A stretch of 64,000 bases of DNA from Trichomonas vaginalis G3 (Eukaryota > Parabasalia > Trichomonadida > Trichomonadidae). Below, piece after piece: positions 1-8,813 of this stretch. Position numbers and translations under genes: made by a program. Position 1 is the stretch's first letter. Each line of letters opens with the position of its first letter. The notes beneath the pieces are model-generated. The model made no database searches. It was not told the DNA's origin and worked only from the letters and a program-made list of their open reading frames with translations. The stretch spans positions 14,331,962 to 14,395,961 of the forward strand of contig NC_067208.1 of assembly GCF_026262505.1 (NCBI RefSeq). Direction: 5' to 3'.

Positions 1-1
1 T

Positions 2-529
2 TTACAGCCTTTACGTGAGTTTCTTGCACAACTGAAAGAAGAAGGTAGTCAGCCACAACTTATAGACTTTCATTATGAATTTAATGAAAATGAAGATGGA
101 ACTCATGACTGTCAGTTTGTTATATATTCACCATTCAATGAAGTCGCTAAAAAGAAAGAAAATCCATTACGTATAAGGTTTCAAATCTCTGAACCCAATG
201 AAGACTTCAAGAATGTTTTCAATTATGATGCAATACTTCCGAGGAAAAATGAATTTTCAAAGATTGTAACACCTGGCATTTGGGATAGAAAGCAAGCTAT
301 ATTATATTCAAACTTAAGTAAGGGAGTTGAAAATGAGTTCATTGGTCATACAAGAACTTCACCACTGTCAAATCCTAAGTATTACAAGCTTACTGGCTTC
401 AATCGTGAGTTTTGGATAGACATGTTCTCCACTCATGACCATAAGTGCCCAGTGTTCTTACCTCCAGATGGGAAAGATTGTTTATACATTGAAGCACAAT
501 TGTTAAACTCTACAATAGCTGTATTGTAA
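2..529 (+). CDS. Maverick protein of unknown function, C-terminal part
   Basis: An open frame enters from the left edge without a start codon and ends at TAA 527-529, giving about 175 residues. The visible part is hydrophilic. It ends in a stretch that alternates hydrophobic and polar residues (PDGKDCLYIEAQLL), which could be the last strands of a beta-sandwich. That would fit a structural protein such as a capsid protein, but nothing specific is recognised. It converges on the polymerase gene, with an 80-bp gap between their 3' ends. It belongs to the Maverick by position and composition. Confidence 0.6.
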   Translation, partial: LQPLREFLAQLKEEGSQPQLIDFHYEFNENEDGTHDCQFVIYSPFNEVAKKKENPLRIRFQISEPNEDFKNVFNYDAILPRKNEFSKIVTPGIWDRKQAILYSNLSKGVENEFIGHTRTSPLSNPKYYKLTGFNREFWIDMFSTHDHKCPVFLPPDGKDCLYIEAQLLNSTIAVL

Positions 530-610
530 ATGACCACATAGGCTTCGCCCATGCCGCTAGCGGCTTATTTTTATCACAAATGACCTCATTGCTGACAAAA
601 ATAAATGACC
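528..610. repeat. Three AAATGACC copies around a GC palindrome between convergent genes
   Basis: The octamer AAATGACC occurs at 528-535, 578-585 and 603-610, and the last two copies continue as CTCA. The perfect palindrome GCCGCTAGCGGC lies at 553-564 and is followed by TTATTTTTAT. The block separates the 3' ends of two convergent Maverick genes. It could serve 3'-end formation for both strands. The function is inferred from position only. Confidence 0.5.
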
Positions 611-3600
611 TCAGAACTTCAACTTACGAATAAAGCTTGTTTTAGTCGTTATTGAAAAGTTGAACTTTTCAGCAAAGCAAGGTTGACATGACTTACATAA
701 GTCGAATGCAATCTCTTGACCATCATAAAGTGCTTTGTAAAGTTTCATTAAACTGAACTCAGAGTCTTTGTCATATGTTCCAACAGGTATGTGAATGTTC
801 TTATCTTCATTGTAATAGCATTGTATAGCTTCAGGAAACATTTCATTAGCGGTTAAAGCAATAACATCTTGCTTCACGCCTTTCATTCTGCAGTGAAATG
901 CAACTTCATTTAAATCATTCGTGAGTAAGTCTATGTAGGTCTTCTTTCCACAGAAAATACTTTTATAAGCTAAACTTTGTTTTCCAGGTGTTATTTCTGC
1001 AAAGTCGCTATGAAATTGACCAAGGTTCTTTCCTATAAGTTCTCTACCGTATCTCTTCTTAAACTCTGCTGCAAGCTTTGGGATGTCTTCATTATATAAG
1101 TGCATACTGTCGGTATCCTGGTAAAATATTTGAAGACCCATGTCCTCTGCAGTACAGAATACTTCATTCATAATACGTTTTGACATAGACAGAATATTAA
1201 CACCAAGTGGACAGAAGTTAAAGTGTCTGCAAATGCTTTTCGTTAGCTTGAAAATAGTTTTATCTGAACCATCCAAACCTTCGAACTTCACTATATGGTT
1301 GTAATTTCTTATAGCATATCTTATAGCATCTTTGTCATCTACTATGGTTATTTTTGACTCAATAGGAGATAGAATAGTTTTGCCATAAATGCTGTTCAGA
1401 ATGAGTTTTATAATTTCTTGTAAGGGGTTTTCTTCTTTCTTATACTTTAACCTTAACTCAAACAACTTCTTTACTTCATCTCTTATTCTCATATCTCTGT
1501 TTCCATCGTAATAGTATCCTTGCAACACTTCACATTTGACACCTTGATATTTTATGAGGTCTTGTAATGTTATATGGTCAACATACATGAGACAGCAAGT
1601 GTTTGAACTTCTTGGAACGTTAAGTTCTGGATTTAGTTCAGGGTCGCAAACTATTAAATGAAAGTGTCTGGGTATACCAATCTCTGTTATCTTAATGAGA
1701 ACAAAGAAGCCAGACATAAACTTTTCACCAATGGGTTCCTTTTGGTCATCATCGAATAAATGTCTCATGAGATACTCTGTGTTTAACATTTCTTCCTTCA
1801 ATACTTTTGGAATACCTTCTAAAGTATAAAGTCTTGCTATAGCTGAAGGATATAATGAAACAGTGTCGAAGTCAGCAATGAGTTTCTTTTTGCTCTTTTG
1901 TTTCATGTTATCTGACAACATACATCTTCCACCTTGAATGCATCTCGAAATAAATTCTCTTGGTTTATTTGAGAGGTCATAAAGATTTCCATTCGGGAAG
2001 TATACTCTGTTCTCAAACAATTTGTTAGCAATTGAACAAATACTAACGTAGTCATAAACGTTTAAATCAAACTCTTTCAATAAGTCATTGCGGAACTTTA
2101 CAAAACCTTCTCTTAAAATTCTTACATCTTGTTTGCAGTAAAACGTGCTATATTTTTCTAAGTCGAAGTGGTTCTCATCTATTCTGCAACCTTTGATGGA
2201 ATCTATGTTTTTCATAAATGTATCTGCATCCCGGATAAACTTACATGCTTCAGAAATGACACCAGTTCTGTTGTCATTTGCTAACAAAACACTGCTGTAG
2301 TAGTTATATGGAAATACTTCTTTCGGTCCTGTTTGTAAGTTAAACATAGCAGGAAATAGTTTAAGCTTCTTATTTATAACACTGTAAGAGTCTTTTATAA
2401 TAATTGCCCGTCCTTTATATAAACCAGTTATTTGCATTGTTCGTGAACCTTTAATGATGGGAGTTCCTTTCACTTCTGTCATGTGTCTTAAGATGAAGTT
2501 TATGTCATAACTGAGGTTGTGAAAATATATTAAACTCTTGTCAGGGAGTCTTTCCAAAAATTCTGTTGCACAGTTTTGACCCCAAATGCTTTCACTCACT
2601 GAACCATCTTCACTGTCATAACAGATGTTAAAAGCTTTATGAAAGCCATCCGTACTACACTCAAAGTCAGCAAAGAAAACGTGCTCAGGAATGAATTTAC
2701 ATTTAGCTTTATTTACTTCTTTTGACTCTGCTTTCTTCTTCAGTTGTACACAATACTTTGGAGCATATGTCAAATCTTTAAATGGTGCAAGGTTCTGTTT
2801 ATATAAGTCAGTAGTATATGTGAAAAGTTCTCCATAAGAAATAGGTTCGAAATATTTGCACTCCCACAATGTTTTCATAACATCCCATAACGGTGTTGTT
2901 CTATCATAACGAACTACATATTTATCTTCTCTCTTTGTATAAATCTTCATCTGTTTCTCAATGTTCATTCCACCACAAGCTTTGAGAATTTCTTTATAGT
3001 TTCGAATGAAGTATGTTGTCATTGGAAGTCTTTCATTTAGCATGTAGTGGTCTTCAACAAGAAGTAAGTCAATAGTTCTAACAGTTTCGCATTCTTTTGG
3101 TATATATCTCTTTATTTCATTATGTCTTGAGTCATTGAAATAACCAATGGTAACATTAAATGCTATACCTGTTGCGTCAGAAATTTCTTGTACTTTACTT
3201 TGAGGAAAGTCTCTAACACGAATGACTTCTCTCATGTGGTCAATAGTTTCTTCATTTACTCCAGCCTGAATGCAAGCATAAACGAAACAATTGTCCTCTG
3301 TCATAAGTATTGCAGTTCTTTTGTTCAGTTCATTGAAGATTTGGTAGCGTTCAAGATTTATAGGTAATGTGCAAAGATACTTCCATAACTGACCGCTTCT
3401 CTTCTTATAAAACTTCTTTTCACCATTATCTTTCCAAAAGCTTTCTATAAGTGCTGGGTTTCCTGTTTGCTTAAGAGCTTCCAAAATGGCTTTCTGGTCA
3501 TTTGTCAGTGTGCTTTCATCTCTATATGGTCTCTTTTTTGGTTTGCCTTTCTTTACATCTGACATCGTTAAGCCTTCATATTCTGTTAAATCATACATCT

Positions 3601-3784
3601 TTATTTCAGTAAGATTCTTTATGTTTGTCAAGAAGAAGTCATAGTGCATTTCAACAATACCTGCAGCATTTGCTTCTATCTCTGATATAAAGTTCTCCTT
3701 CAAGAGCTGATGTAGTAATGTTCCAATATTATTGAGGTTTAACGTAGAACATTCATACTTTCCACCAAGTTTATAACATACCAT
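611..3784 (-). CDS. polB: Protein-primed family B DNA polymerase of the Maverick
   Basis: The 1057-residue protein is the replicative polymerase of the element. Exonuclease motifs are visible in order: FFADFEC near residue 365, FHNLSYDINF near 418 and the YCKQD motif near 550. The polymerase motifs follow: DTVSLYPSA (motif A), LILNSIYGKT (motif B) and YQDTDSM (motif C). The order and spacing fit the protein-primed family B polymerases of Polintons, adenoviruses and linear plasmids. The N-terminal 350 residues have no motif I recognise and could include a terminal-protein-like part. The gene opens with ATG at 3784 and lies 40 bp downstream of the next minus-strand gene. It looks whole. Confidence 0.93.
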   Translation of the reverse strand: MVCYKLGGKYECSTLNLNNIGTLLHQLLKENFISEIEANAAGIVEMHYDFFLTNIKNLTEIKMYDLTEYEGLTMSDVKKGKPKKRPYRDESTLTNDQKAILEALKQTGNPALIESFWKDNGEKKFYKKRSGQLWKYLCTLPINLERYQIFNELNKRTAILMTEDNCFVYACIQAGVNEETIDHMREVIRVRDFPQSKVQEISDATGIAFNVTIGYFNDSRHNEIKRYIPKECETVRTIDLLLVEDHYMLNERLPMTTYFIRNYKEILKACGGMNIEKQMKIYTKREDKYVVRYDRTTPLWDVMKTLWECKYFEPISYGELFTYTTDLYKQNLAPFKDLTYAPKYCVQLKKKAESKEVNKAKCKFIPEHVFFADFECSTDGFHKAFNICYDSEDGSVSESIWGQNCATEFLERLPDKSLIYFHNLSYDINFILRHMTEVKGTPIIKGSRTMQITGLYKGRAIIIKDSYSVINKKLKLFPAMFNLQTGPKEVFPYNYYSSVLLANDNRTGVISEACKFIRDADTFMKNIDSIKGCRIDENHFDLEKYSTFYCKQDVRILREGFVKFRNDLLKEFDLNVYDYVSICSIANKLFENRVYFPNGNLYDLSNKPREFISRCIQGGRCMLSDNMKQKSKKKLIADFDTVSLYPSAIARLYTLEGIPKVLKEEMLNTEYLMRHLFDDDQKEPIGEKFMSGFFVLIKITEIGIPRHFHLIVCDPELNPELNVPRSSNTCCLMYVDHITLQDLIKYQGVKCEVLQGYYYDGNRDMRIRDEVKKLFELRLKYKKEENPLQEIIKLILNSIYGKTILSPIESKITIVDDKDAIRYAIRNYNHIVKFEGLDGSDKTIFKLTKSICRHFNFCPLGVNILSMSKRIMNEVFCTAEDMGLQIFYQDTDSMHLYNEDIPKLAAEFKKRYGRELIGKNLGQFHSDFAEITPGKQSLAYKSIFCGKKTYIDLLTNDLNEVAFHCRMKGVKQDVIALTANEMFPEAIQCYYNEDKNIHIPVGTYDKDSEFSLMKLYKALYDGQEIAFDLCKSCQPCFAEKFNFSITTKTSFIRKLKF

Positions 3785-3824
3785 CCATCTTTGTTGGAGT
3801 TTATTTTAATTTTCTCTAAGAGTC

Positions 3825-4457
3825 TCATGAAAACCTTACCGAAATGTTTGTGTAATATTCTCTGTTTGGTTCATCTAAAGCTTCGATGTTAAAGTCAATG
3901 AGTCTATTGCCTGACTTCACATTTCTCTTCCTATTCTCTTCATCTTTCTTTAACCATCTCTCACCTTCTTTTGGTTTGTCGTCAATGGAACGAATGACAT
4001 CGTTAGCTTTGCGAACTTGTTCTATAGCACTTTTAAACATCTCTCTTCTCTGTTGTTTCAGTGTGTCGTCTCTTCTTCTTGTTTCACCAACGTTTGAGTT
4101 CGTAAGTTCAAACATCTCTTGACGAACATCATGCGAAAGAGCTTTACGAGTATGACCAACGTTCGCATTTGTTATGTCAAACATTTCTCTTCTTACTTCA
4201 TGAGGTACTGAACGTCTATGATATAAGTCAATAGCAATGTCATTTAAAGGAAATGCTCTTGCATGGACTTCGTCCTCGCCGCGTTGCGGCTTTATGAACT
4301 CATGAATTCTATCATAACTTATTGCACCATTGTAGTCTTTAATGAAGTCAGCGAGTGCTTTTTTGTTTGTCGCGTAATGTTTTGCAACATCTATATTAGC
4401 TTCTGTAAGAAGTTGTTTTATTTCCGAGTGTTCTAACTTAGACAACTTCCGATACAT
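3825..4457 (-). CDS. Maverick accessory protein with an EF-hand-like N-terminus and internal repeats
   Basis: This 210-residue protein is not assigned to a named family. Residues 1-55 form a helix-loop-helix with a DYNGAISYDR segment resembling a degenerate EF-hand loop. The middle carries tandem repeats of about 23 residues, each with an REMF/QEMF core followed by TNANVG or TNSNVG. The C-terminus is Lys/Arg rich. The N-terminal segment is clearly related to that of the gene at 20211-21425 in this window (KL, EIK, Y.N, D..G, F..P at the same spacing). It lies just upstream of polB on the same strand. Confidence 0.7.
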   Translation of the reverse strand: MYRKLSKLEHSEIKQLLTEANIDVAKHYATNKKALADFIKDYNGAISYDRIHEFIKPQRGEDEVHARAFPLNDIAIDLYHRRSVPHEVRREMFDITNANVGHTRKALSHDVRQEMFELTNSNVGETRRRDDTLKQQRREMFKSAIEQVRKANDVIRSIDDKPKEGERWLKKDEENRKRNVKSGNRLIDFNIEALDEPNREYYTNISVRFS

Positions 4458-4508
4458 CTTTAGTAGGAAATAAAAAAAATATTTTTCGAAAAAATAAACT
4501 TAGAAAAA

Positions 4509-4886
4509 TTATTTCTTTCTATATTTGCCATTCCGAACTTCGAAAAGATGTTTTATACCAGCATAGAATTTTTCTCTAGAGCTTGGTCTTATATCGTTTT
4601 CATGACAATATTTTCTATATTCTTCATATAAAGCCTTTTTTTCATACATTTTATAAGGACAATCTAACCAGAATAGCGCATATCCATTTTCGTTATCTAG
4701 GTCTCTATATGTTTGTGGAATTTCGCTTTCTTCTGTTTGTAGAATTTTGCCTTCACTATTTAGTTCTATGTATATATATTGTAGAATTTCGCTTTCTCTA
4801 TTTAGTTCTATGTCTATATATTGTGGCTTAAAAGGATGTGGGCAAGAAGGGTCTGGCGCTATGTAAAAAGTTAATTTTTCTGTCAT
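4509..4886 (-). CDS. Small Maverick protein with a primase C-terminus-like winged helix
   Basis: This 125-residue protein has two parts. Residues 20-60 contain three short similar segments (YIDIELN, YIYIELN and related). The last 45 residues, with YEEYRKYCHEN and KFYAGIKHLFE followed by a basic end, resemble the small winged-helix domain at the C-terminus of D5/P4-type primase-helicases. That resemblance is recognised by eye and needs a profile search. There is no helicase or primase domain, so this would be a free-standing DNA-binding module. It lies 51 bp upstream of the gene at 3825-4457 on the same strand. The region upstream of its start is very A/T rich. Confidence 0.6.
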   Translation of the reverse strand: MTEKLTFYIAPDPSCPHPFKPQYIDIELNRESEILQYIYIELNSEGKILQTEESEIPQTYRDLDNENGYALFWLDCPYKMYEKKALYEEYRKYCHENDIRPSSREKFYAGIKHLFEVRNGKYRKK

Positions 4887-4974
4887 CTTTTCTATCGGAT
4901 AAAAAATATTTTTTGAAAAATTAGATTACATTTTTTTAAGTTATTTTTCAAAATAATTTAATATTTTTATTTTA

Positions 4975-5448
4975 ATGAAACACATGCAAGATTGCAAGTT
5001 CTTTTCATACAATGCTCTCGCTACTGCCATCAAGAATGAGTTCAATGGTGCTTCAAACGTTAATGTTATCTTTAACAAGAAGTTTGTGAAAGAATCTAAG
5101 TTTGGTCAGTATGTCAGACCATTAGCTATCGTCATTGACCGCAAACGTTATACTTCACAAGAGTTAGCAGTAGTTTTGAAACAAAAGAGTTTCTTCGTCA
5201 ATGTCAAAGATACTCATTATACTGTTATAAAGAACTCTAATATTGACTTCTTCAGTATTGCTTTAAATCTTTCCGAACAGAAAGAATATAAGAAGGGTGA
5301 AACAAATGTGAAATATTATCCTTCATCTCTGAAGACAATAACGAACAAAGATGTTATACAGAAATTCTTACCAAAGGTTGAAGAAGCTTCTATTGACATT
5401 GACGAAGGAAGTGAAATGGTTGAAGAAATTGACCCTGACGTCATTTAA
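4975..5448 (+). CDS. Maverick protein of unknown function, 157 aa
   Basis: The protein starts at ATG 4975 after an AT-rich divergent intergenic region shared with the minus-strand gene ending upstream at 4886. It has a mixed alpha/beta pattern. The first 110 residues are Lys/Phe/Val rich, and the last 25 residues are strongly acidic (EEASIDIDEGSEMVEEIDPD). The acidic tail could contact a basic or DNA-binding partner. I do not recognise the family. No membrane segment or metal site is visible. It looks whole. Confidence 0.65.
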   Translation: MKHMQDCKFFSYNALATAIKNEFNGASNVNVIFNKKFVKESKFGQYVRPLAIVIDRKRYTSQELAVVLKQKSFFVNVKDTHYTVIKNSNIDFFSIALNLSEQKEYKKGETNVKYYPSSLKTITNKDVIQKFLPKVEEASIDIDEGSEMVEEIDPDVI

Positions 5449-5579
5449 GCAAAAATATATTTTTGAATAACTGAAAGTGTCACCACGTCACCATGTGCTA
5501 CCAGGTTAATTAACTTCTTTTAAAAATGATGACAACATGACATTTTGACAACAGTCCAGGAAATAAATTTTATCGTTAA

Positions 5580-5674
5580 TGTTTACGTTAATGTTTTTCA
5601 TTAAATTTTGACAAAGTGCAAATCTTCACTTCGTCAAAAAAAAGTTAATGTTTTTCATTGAAATCGGTAAGTTT
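5580..5674. repeat. Short direct repeats and hairpin 3' of two convergent Maverick genes
   Basis: GTTAATGTTTTTCATT occurs twice, near 5587 and near 5643. Between the copies, TTGACAAAGTG and CACTTCGTCAA form an 11-bp stem with one G-T pair (about 5607-5636). CATTGAAATCGGTAAGTT occurs at 5657-5674 and again inside the coding region near 5833. The latter copies suggest a small duplication at the 3' end of the KilA-N gene. Confidence 0.5.
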
Positions 5675-6502
5675 TCATTCTTCCTCTTTGAAGTTGTCGA
5701 AATATTCTGTTATCTTTTCTTTCAGTAATGTTAAGTCTTCTTTGAATGTAAGTATTGTGCAACCTTTGATGTCATAGTGTGTTTGAGGAAGAGTATTTTT
5801 GACAATTTCCTTTATTTGCTCATTCGGTGTCATTGAAATCGGTAAGTTGTCACGATAGAACCAGTTTCTGTCAGATTTGTAAATCTTAGCAAGGTCATAA
5901 AAGCTTTTGTTGTTTCTTCTGACTAAATGCAACATAACCATATCTTTATCTTCTTCTTTCTCCAACTCTTCAGTATATATCATATACTTATAACTCTTTT
6001 CCTTACCTTTTGGTACCGAACGTGGTATTCTTTTCTGAATGCTTTTGTCTTTTGCTTCAATGACTTCATCTTTTGCATGAAGTTTCTTTTCCATCTCTCC
6101 ACGTTCTGCTTTATATAGTTCATCTAACATCATGAAAATATAACAAGCATAACGAGGTGAAGCCCACATTGCTACAGCATTTACTAAAAGTCTATGAACA
6201 TAATAACCTTTCAAACCAGGAGCCAAATTCTTGCGATTTTCGTACGGAATCTCTTCTCTCGGTTTTCCGAGGGAAGCAATCATATGAGGAAATTCTTCTA
6301 AAAGTTCTTTTGTCTGTTGGTTTTCAAACCAATGATATGCTTGCTTTGTAGAACGAAGAGCATTCATTATACTTTGCATTTGGTACATGTCGTCTTTGAC
6401 AGAACGAATGAGTCTCAATTGTTTGTTATACTGTATGTATTCGTATTCTTCATTTATGACTTCATGAACGATAGCAGTTGTTGTGTTCTCTAATGTTGAC
6501 AT
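5675..6502 (-). CDS. KilA-N domain protein of the Maverick
   Basis: This 275-residue protein matches the KilA-N DNA-binding domain in its signature order. It has a W-x-N-Q-x-T-K-E-L-L-E segment near residues 58-70 and then G-Y-Y-V-H-R-L-L-V-N-A followed by MWASPRYACYIFMMLDELY near residues 97-130. A charged coiled-coil linker follows. The C-terminal domain, with NNKSFYDLAKIYKS and FYRDNLPIS, resembles the domain that follows KilA-N in large DNA viruses. KilA-N proteins are common in large DNA viruses, phages and trichomonad genomes and are thought to regulate or bind DNA. The start ATG at 6502 is preceded by an A/T block very like the one upstream of 8590. It looks whole. Confidence 0.82.
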   Translation of the reverse strand: MSTLENTTTAIVHEVINEEYEYIQYNKQLRLIRSVKDDMYQMQSIMNALRSTKQAYHWFENQQTKELLEEFPHMIASLGKPREEIPYENRKNLAPGLKGYYVHRLLVNAVAMWASPRYACYIFMMLDELYKAERGEMEKKLHAKDEVIEAKDKSIQKRIPRSVPKGKEKSYKYMIYTEELEKEEDKDMVMLHLVRRNNKSFYDLAKIYKSDRNWFYRDNLPISMTPNEQIKEIVKNTLPQTHYDIKGCTILTFKEDLTLLKEKITEYFDNFKEEE

Positions 6503-6609
6503 ATCTGTCTTTACATACAGGATAAAAAAATAAATAAAAATAAAACTAACTTTATTTTTTTTGAGATAAACACTATTTCTTCACAACATTAAATTTTATC
6601 CTGTATGAA

Positions 6610-6984
6610 ATGACTTTAAAAAGATTATTGACTGACTTCGAATACTATCTCATTGACGCACTGACAGACCCTCAAAACTGTGTTGAAAGTTCTTTAAGCT
6701 TTAAGATTGAAGGTACGACGCATTTTGTCTTCACTTACGTATTGAAAGAATATGACCGTTATCATAACGAAGTGAATCAAACACTAATAAAATTTGTAGA
6801 TAAAAAATTGGTTAACAATGAATATTTTAAACGTGAAGACCCAAACACTGCTGGAGATGATGAAGAATACAGACAAGTTATTGAAAAAAATAACGCAAGA
6901 TTAGATGCAATAGAAAAGAAGTTTAATGAATGTCTTACAAACACGTATGAATATCTTATGCAGTGGGAAGCCAGATGGAAATAA
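6610..6984 (+). CDS. Maverick protein of unknown function, 124 aa
   Basis: The gene is divergent from the KilA-N gene across about 107 bp of A/T-rich sequence. Its start lies in the context GTATGAAATGAC, which recurs at other Maverick genes in this window. The protein is acidic and mostly helical. The C-terminal half, including EEYRQVIEKNNARLD, is probably coiled coil and ends in an aromatic basic segment (YLMQWEARWK). No family is recognised. Confidence 0.6.
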   Translation: MTLKRLLTDFEYYLIDALTDPQNCVESSLSFKIEGTTHFVFTYVLKEYDRYHNEVNQTLIKFVDKKLVNNEYFKREDPNTAGDDEEYRQVIEKNNARLDAIEKKFNECLTNTYEYLMQWEARWK

Positions 6985-7025
6985 ATTTACGTCAAATATG
7001 CAATTTATAAAATCTTATGTCGACA

Positions 7026-7105
7026 GGCTACGTAGCACAGTGGTCTAAGGTGGTGTTATGGAGGGGTCAGGGTCTGTGGTTCGAACCGCGACAGCGCCGT
7101 ATTTT
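7026..7105 (+). ncRNA. tRNA-like RNA polymerase III element
   Basis: TAGCACAGTGG at 7033-7043 fits an A box and GGTTCGAACC at 7078-7087 fits a B box. The spacing is tRNA-like, and TTTT follows at 7102-7105 as a Pol III terminator would. The T-arm can form a 5-bp stem with two G-T pairs. However, the 7 bases before the A box do not pair with the bases after the B box, so there is no acceptor stem. No convincing anticodon arm is seen either. It is called a tRNA-derived or tRNA-like transcript rather than a functional tRNA. It stands in the Maverick between two convergent genes. Confidence 0.42.
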
Positions 7106-7321
7106 CTTATTTTCTTTATTTGTCTTGTTTGTCGTGAATAAAAAGTGTCATAAAAGTGCTCTATCTTCCACGGGAATAAATAAAAAATTTACTTTATTTC
7201 TTCTTTATTTCTTTGTTCCCGTGGAAGAAGGGTTTTTGCCGTTTTTTCTCAGCCGAAATCAACGATTTTTTCATTTTTGGAATCCTTAGCAAATGAGGAA
7301 TCTTTTCTCTCGTGGAAGCTT

Positions 7322-7616
7322 TGACCAAAAATATAATTTAGGTGAAGAGGTGAGATTTCACCTCTTTTTTCACCTAATTTTTCACCCTCATGACTTTGTC
7401 ATAACTTCTTCGTAAATGCTTTGTCATAACTTCTTCGTAAATGCTTTGTCATAACTTCTTCGTAAATGCTTTGTCATAACTTCTTCGTAAATGCCTTGTC
7501 AAGATTTCATCGTAAATGCTTTGTCATGACTTCTTCGTAAATGAGTGTAAATGACCAAAAATATAATTTAGGTGAAGAGGTGAGATTTCACCTCTTTTTT
7601 CACCTAATTTTTCACC
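7322..7616. repeat. 65-bp direct repeats flanking a 25-bp tandem array
   Basis: Two near-identical 65-bp copies lie at 7322-7386 and 7552-7616. Each contains the palindrome GAGGTGA-GATT-TCACCTC and a second TTTCACC tract. Between them, six 25-bp units with the core TTTGTCATAACTTCTTCGTAA run from 7395 to 7544. The first four are nearly identical and the last two are diverged. The block lies between convergent Maverick genes. The palindrome could act in 3'-end formation on both strands. Confidence 0.8.
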
Positions 7617-7624
7617 TCTTTTTT

Positions 7625-8590
7625 TCACAAGCGTTTTACATGAATTGTACGATGTATATTTGAAATCCTAAACAGTTTTGTAGCTTCTATTTCTTCGCTG
7701 AGGATATCAAAAGTTTTAACAATGCCGAAAGTCTCTTTATATTTCTTCTTGACGTCAGATAGAAGGAAATCTTCTACTGTTGGATAGTTTTTGTTCAGAA
7801 ATGCTAACATGTCCATTTTATCTTCTGCTGGCTTTTCTGCTTCTTTCTTTAAGTCTGCATAGTCGTTTCGCATTCTTTCTATCTCTTTGACGGAGTAGTT
7901 ATATTTCCTTATTGCTGCTTTACATTTTGAACATTGTGGGTTCATTTTTGCATTATACATTGAAATTTGACCTGCTAGAACAACTAAGGCGTCAATTGCT
8001 CTCTTCATCTCAAACATAGCGGGTCTTAGTTGTTCATTCCATACCTTACCTCTTCTATCTTTATCTCTTATTTCCCAAACACATTCAGCAACTAACGAAA
8101 CAAAGTTGTCGTAGGTCTTAAATTCTTCAGATTTATATATGTCAGAAACATTCTTATATACCATATCGCAATCTTTGTCCATAACTTTATGGTTGCAATG
8201 AAAACCAAGGAATTCATAATTTACTTTACGTATGAACTTCTTTATTTCTACTGAGTCAGTTGCTTTGACTTCAATTTCGTCGAATTCAGGAATAGTGAGT
8301 TTTTGTTGTTGGATTTCAGGTAGTTTAGGTAAATGGTCGATGAGGTCCTCCATTTCATAAAGATACTGTTCATTTGTTTCATCTTTCGCACTACAGTCTA
8401 AATTACTTGTTAAAAGTTCCTGCTTAATTTTTTGTATTTCTGTTTCGAAAGTAAATGAAGAAGGAATGAAGCTTTCCATCTCTACTAACATAGATGTTGG
8501 ATTCATGACTAACGAGTTTGGTGCTGTTGTTGTGGACAGAGTCCCGCCGTTCGCGGCTTGAATTGTTGTTGTGCCGATTGTTGAAATCAT
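7625..8590 (-). CDS. Maverick protein of unknown function, 321 aa
   Basis: The N-terminus is rich in Thr/Ser/Ala (ISTIGTTTIQAANGG). The rest is helical and charged, with a central CSKCKAAIRKYN segment and a coiled coil (KEIERMRNDYADLKKEAEK) near residues 230-250. The two Cys of CxxC could bind a metal, but no partner CxxC is seen. The gene starts at ATG 8590, preceded by an A/T block shared with the KilA-N gene upstream region. It ends next to the 65-bp palindromic repeat. It may be a structural or minor virion protein, but no family is recognised. Confidence 0.65.
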   Translation of the reverse strand: MISTIGTTTIQAANGGTLSTTTAPNSLVMNPTSMLVEMESFIPSSFTFETEIQKIKQELLTSNLDCSAKDETNEQYLYEMEDLIDHLPKLPEIQQQKLTIPEFDEIEVKATDSVEIKKFIRKVNYEFLGFHCNHKVMDKDCDMVYKNVSDIYKSEEFKTYDNFVSLVAECVWEIRDKDRRGKVWNEQLRPAMFEMKRAIDALVVLAGQISMYNAKMNPQCSKCKAAIRKYNYSVKEIERMRNDYADLKKEAEKPAEDKMDMLAFLNKNYPTVEDFLLSDVKKKYKETFGIVKTFDILSEEIEATKLFRISNIHRTIHVKRL

Positions 8591-8669
8591 ATCTTTTATA
8601 CAAAATAAAAAATAAATAAAAATAAAACTAACTTTATTTTTTCTATCTTAAGGAAATTCACGAAAATTC

Positions 8670-8739
8670 AAGAGGTGAAAAAACAGGTGAGAAAACAGGT
8701 GAAATCTCACCTCTTCACCTATAATATATTTTTGTCTGA
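8670..8739 (-). repeat. Inverted copy of the TCACCTC palindromic repeat
   Basis: This segment is the reverse-complement counterpart of the 65-bp repeats at 7322 and 7552. It carries GGTGAAATCTCACCTC, the ACCTATAATATATTTTTGTC flank and extra GGTGA units. It lies between the 3' end of the integrase region and the 5' side of the gene at 7625-8590. Together with 7552-7616 it encloses that gene in an inverted pair. Confidence 0.7.
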
Positions 8740-8813
8740 TTTACATCTAATGAAAAAGTTTAGAAGAATTTTCTTATTCTTTCTGGCATATTTTTCTTTC
8801 CAGTACTCCCGCT

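Noticed and set aside
7017-7289. 90-codon plus-strand frame in the Maverick
   Set aside because: It runs across the tRNA-like element and a low-complexity tract. The first part is explained by A and B boxes.
7395-7544. CRISPR-like array
   Set aside because: The 25-bp units are directly adjacent with no unique spacers, in a eukaryotic mobile element. It is a simple tandem repeat.
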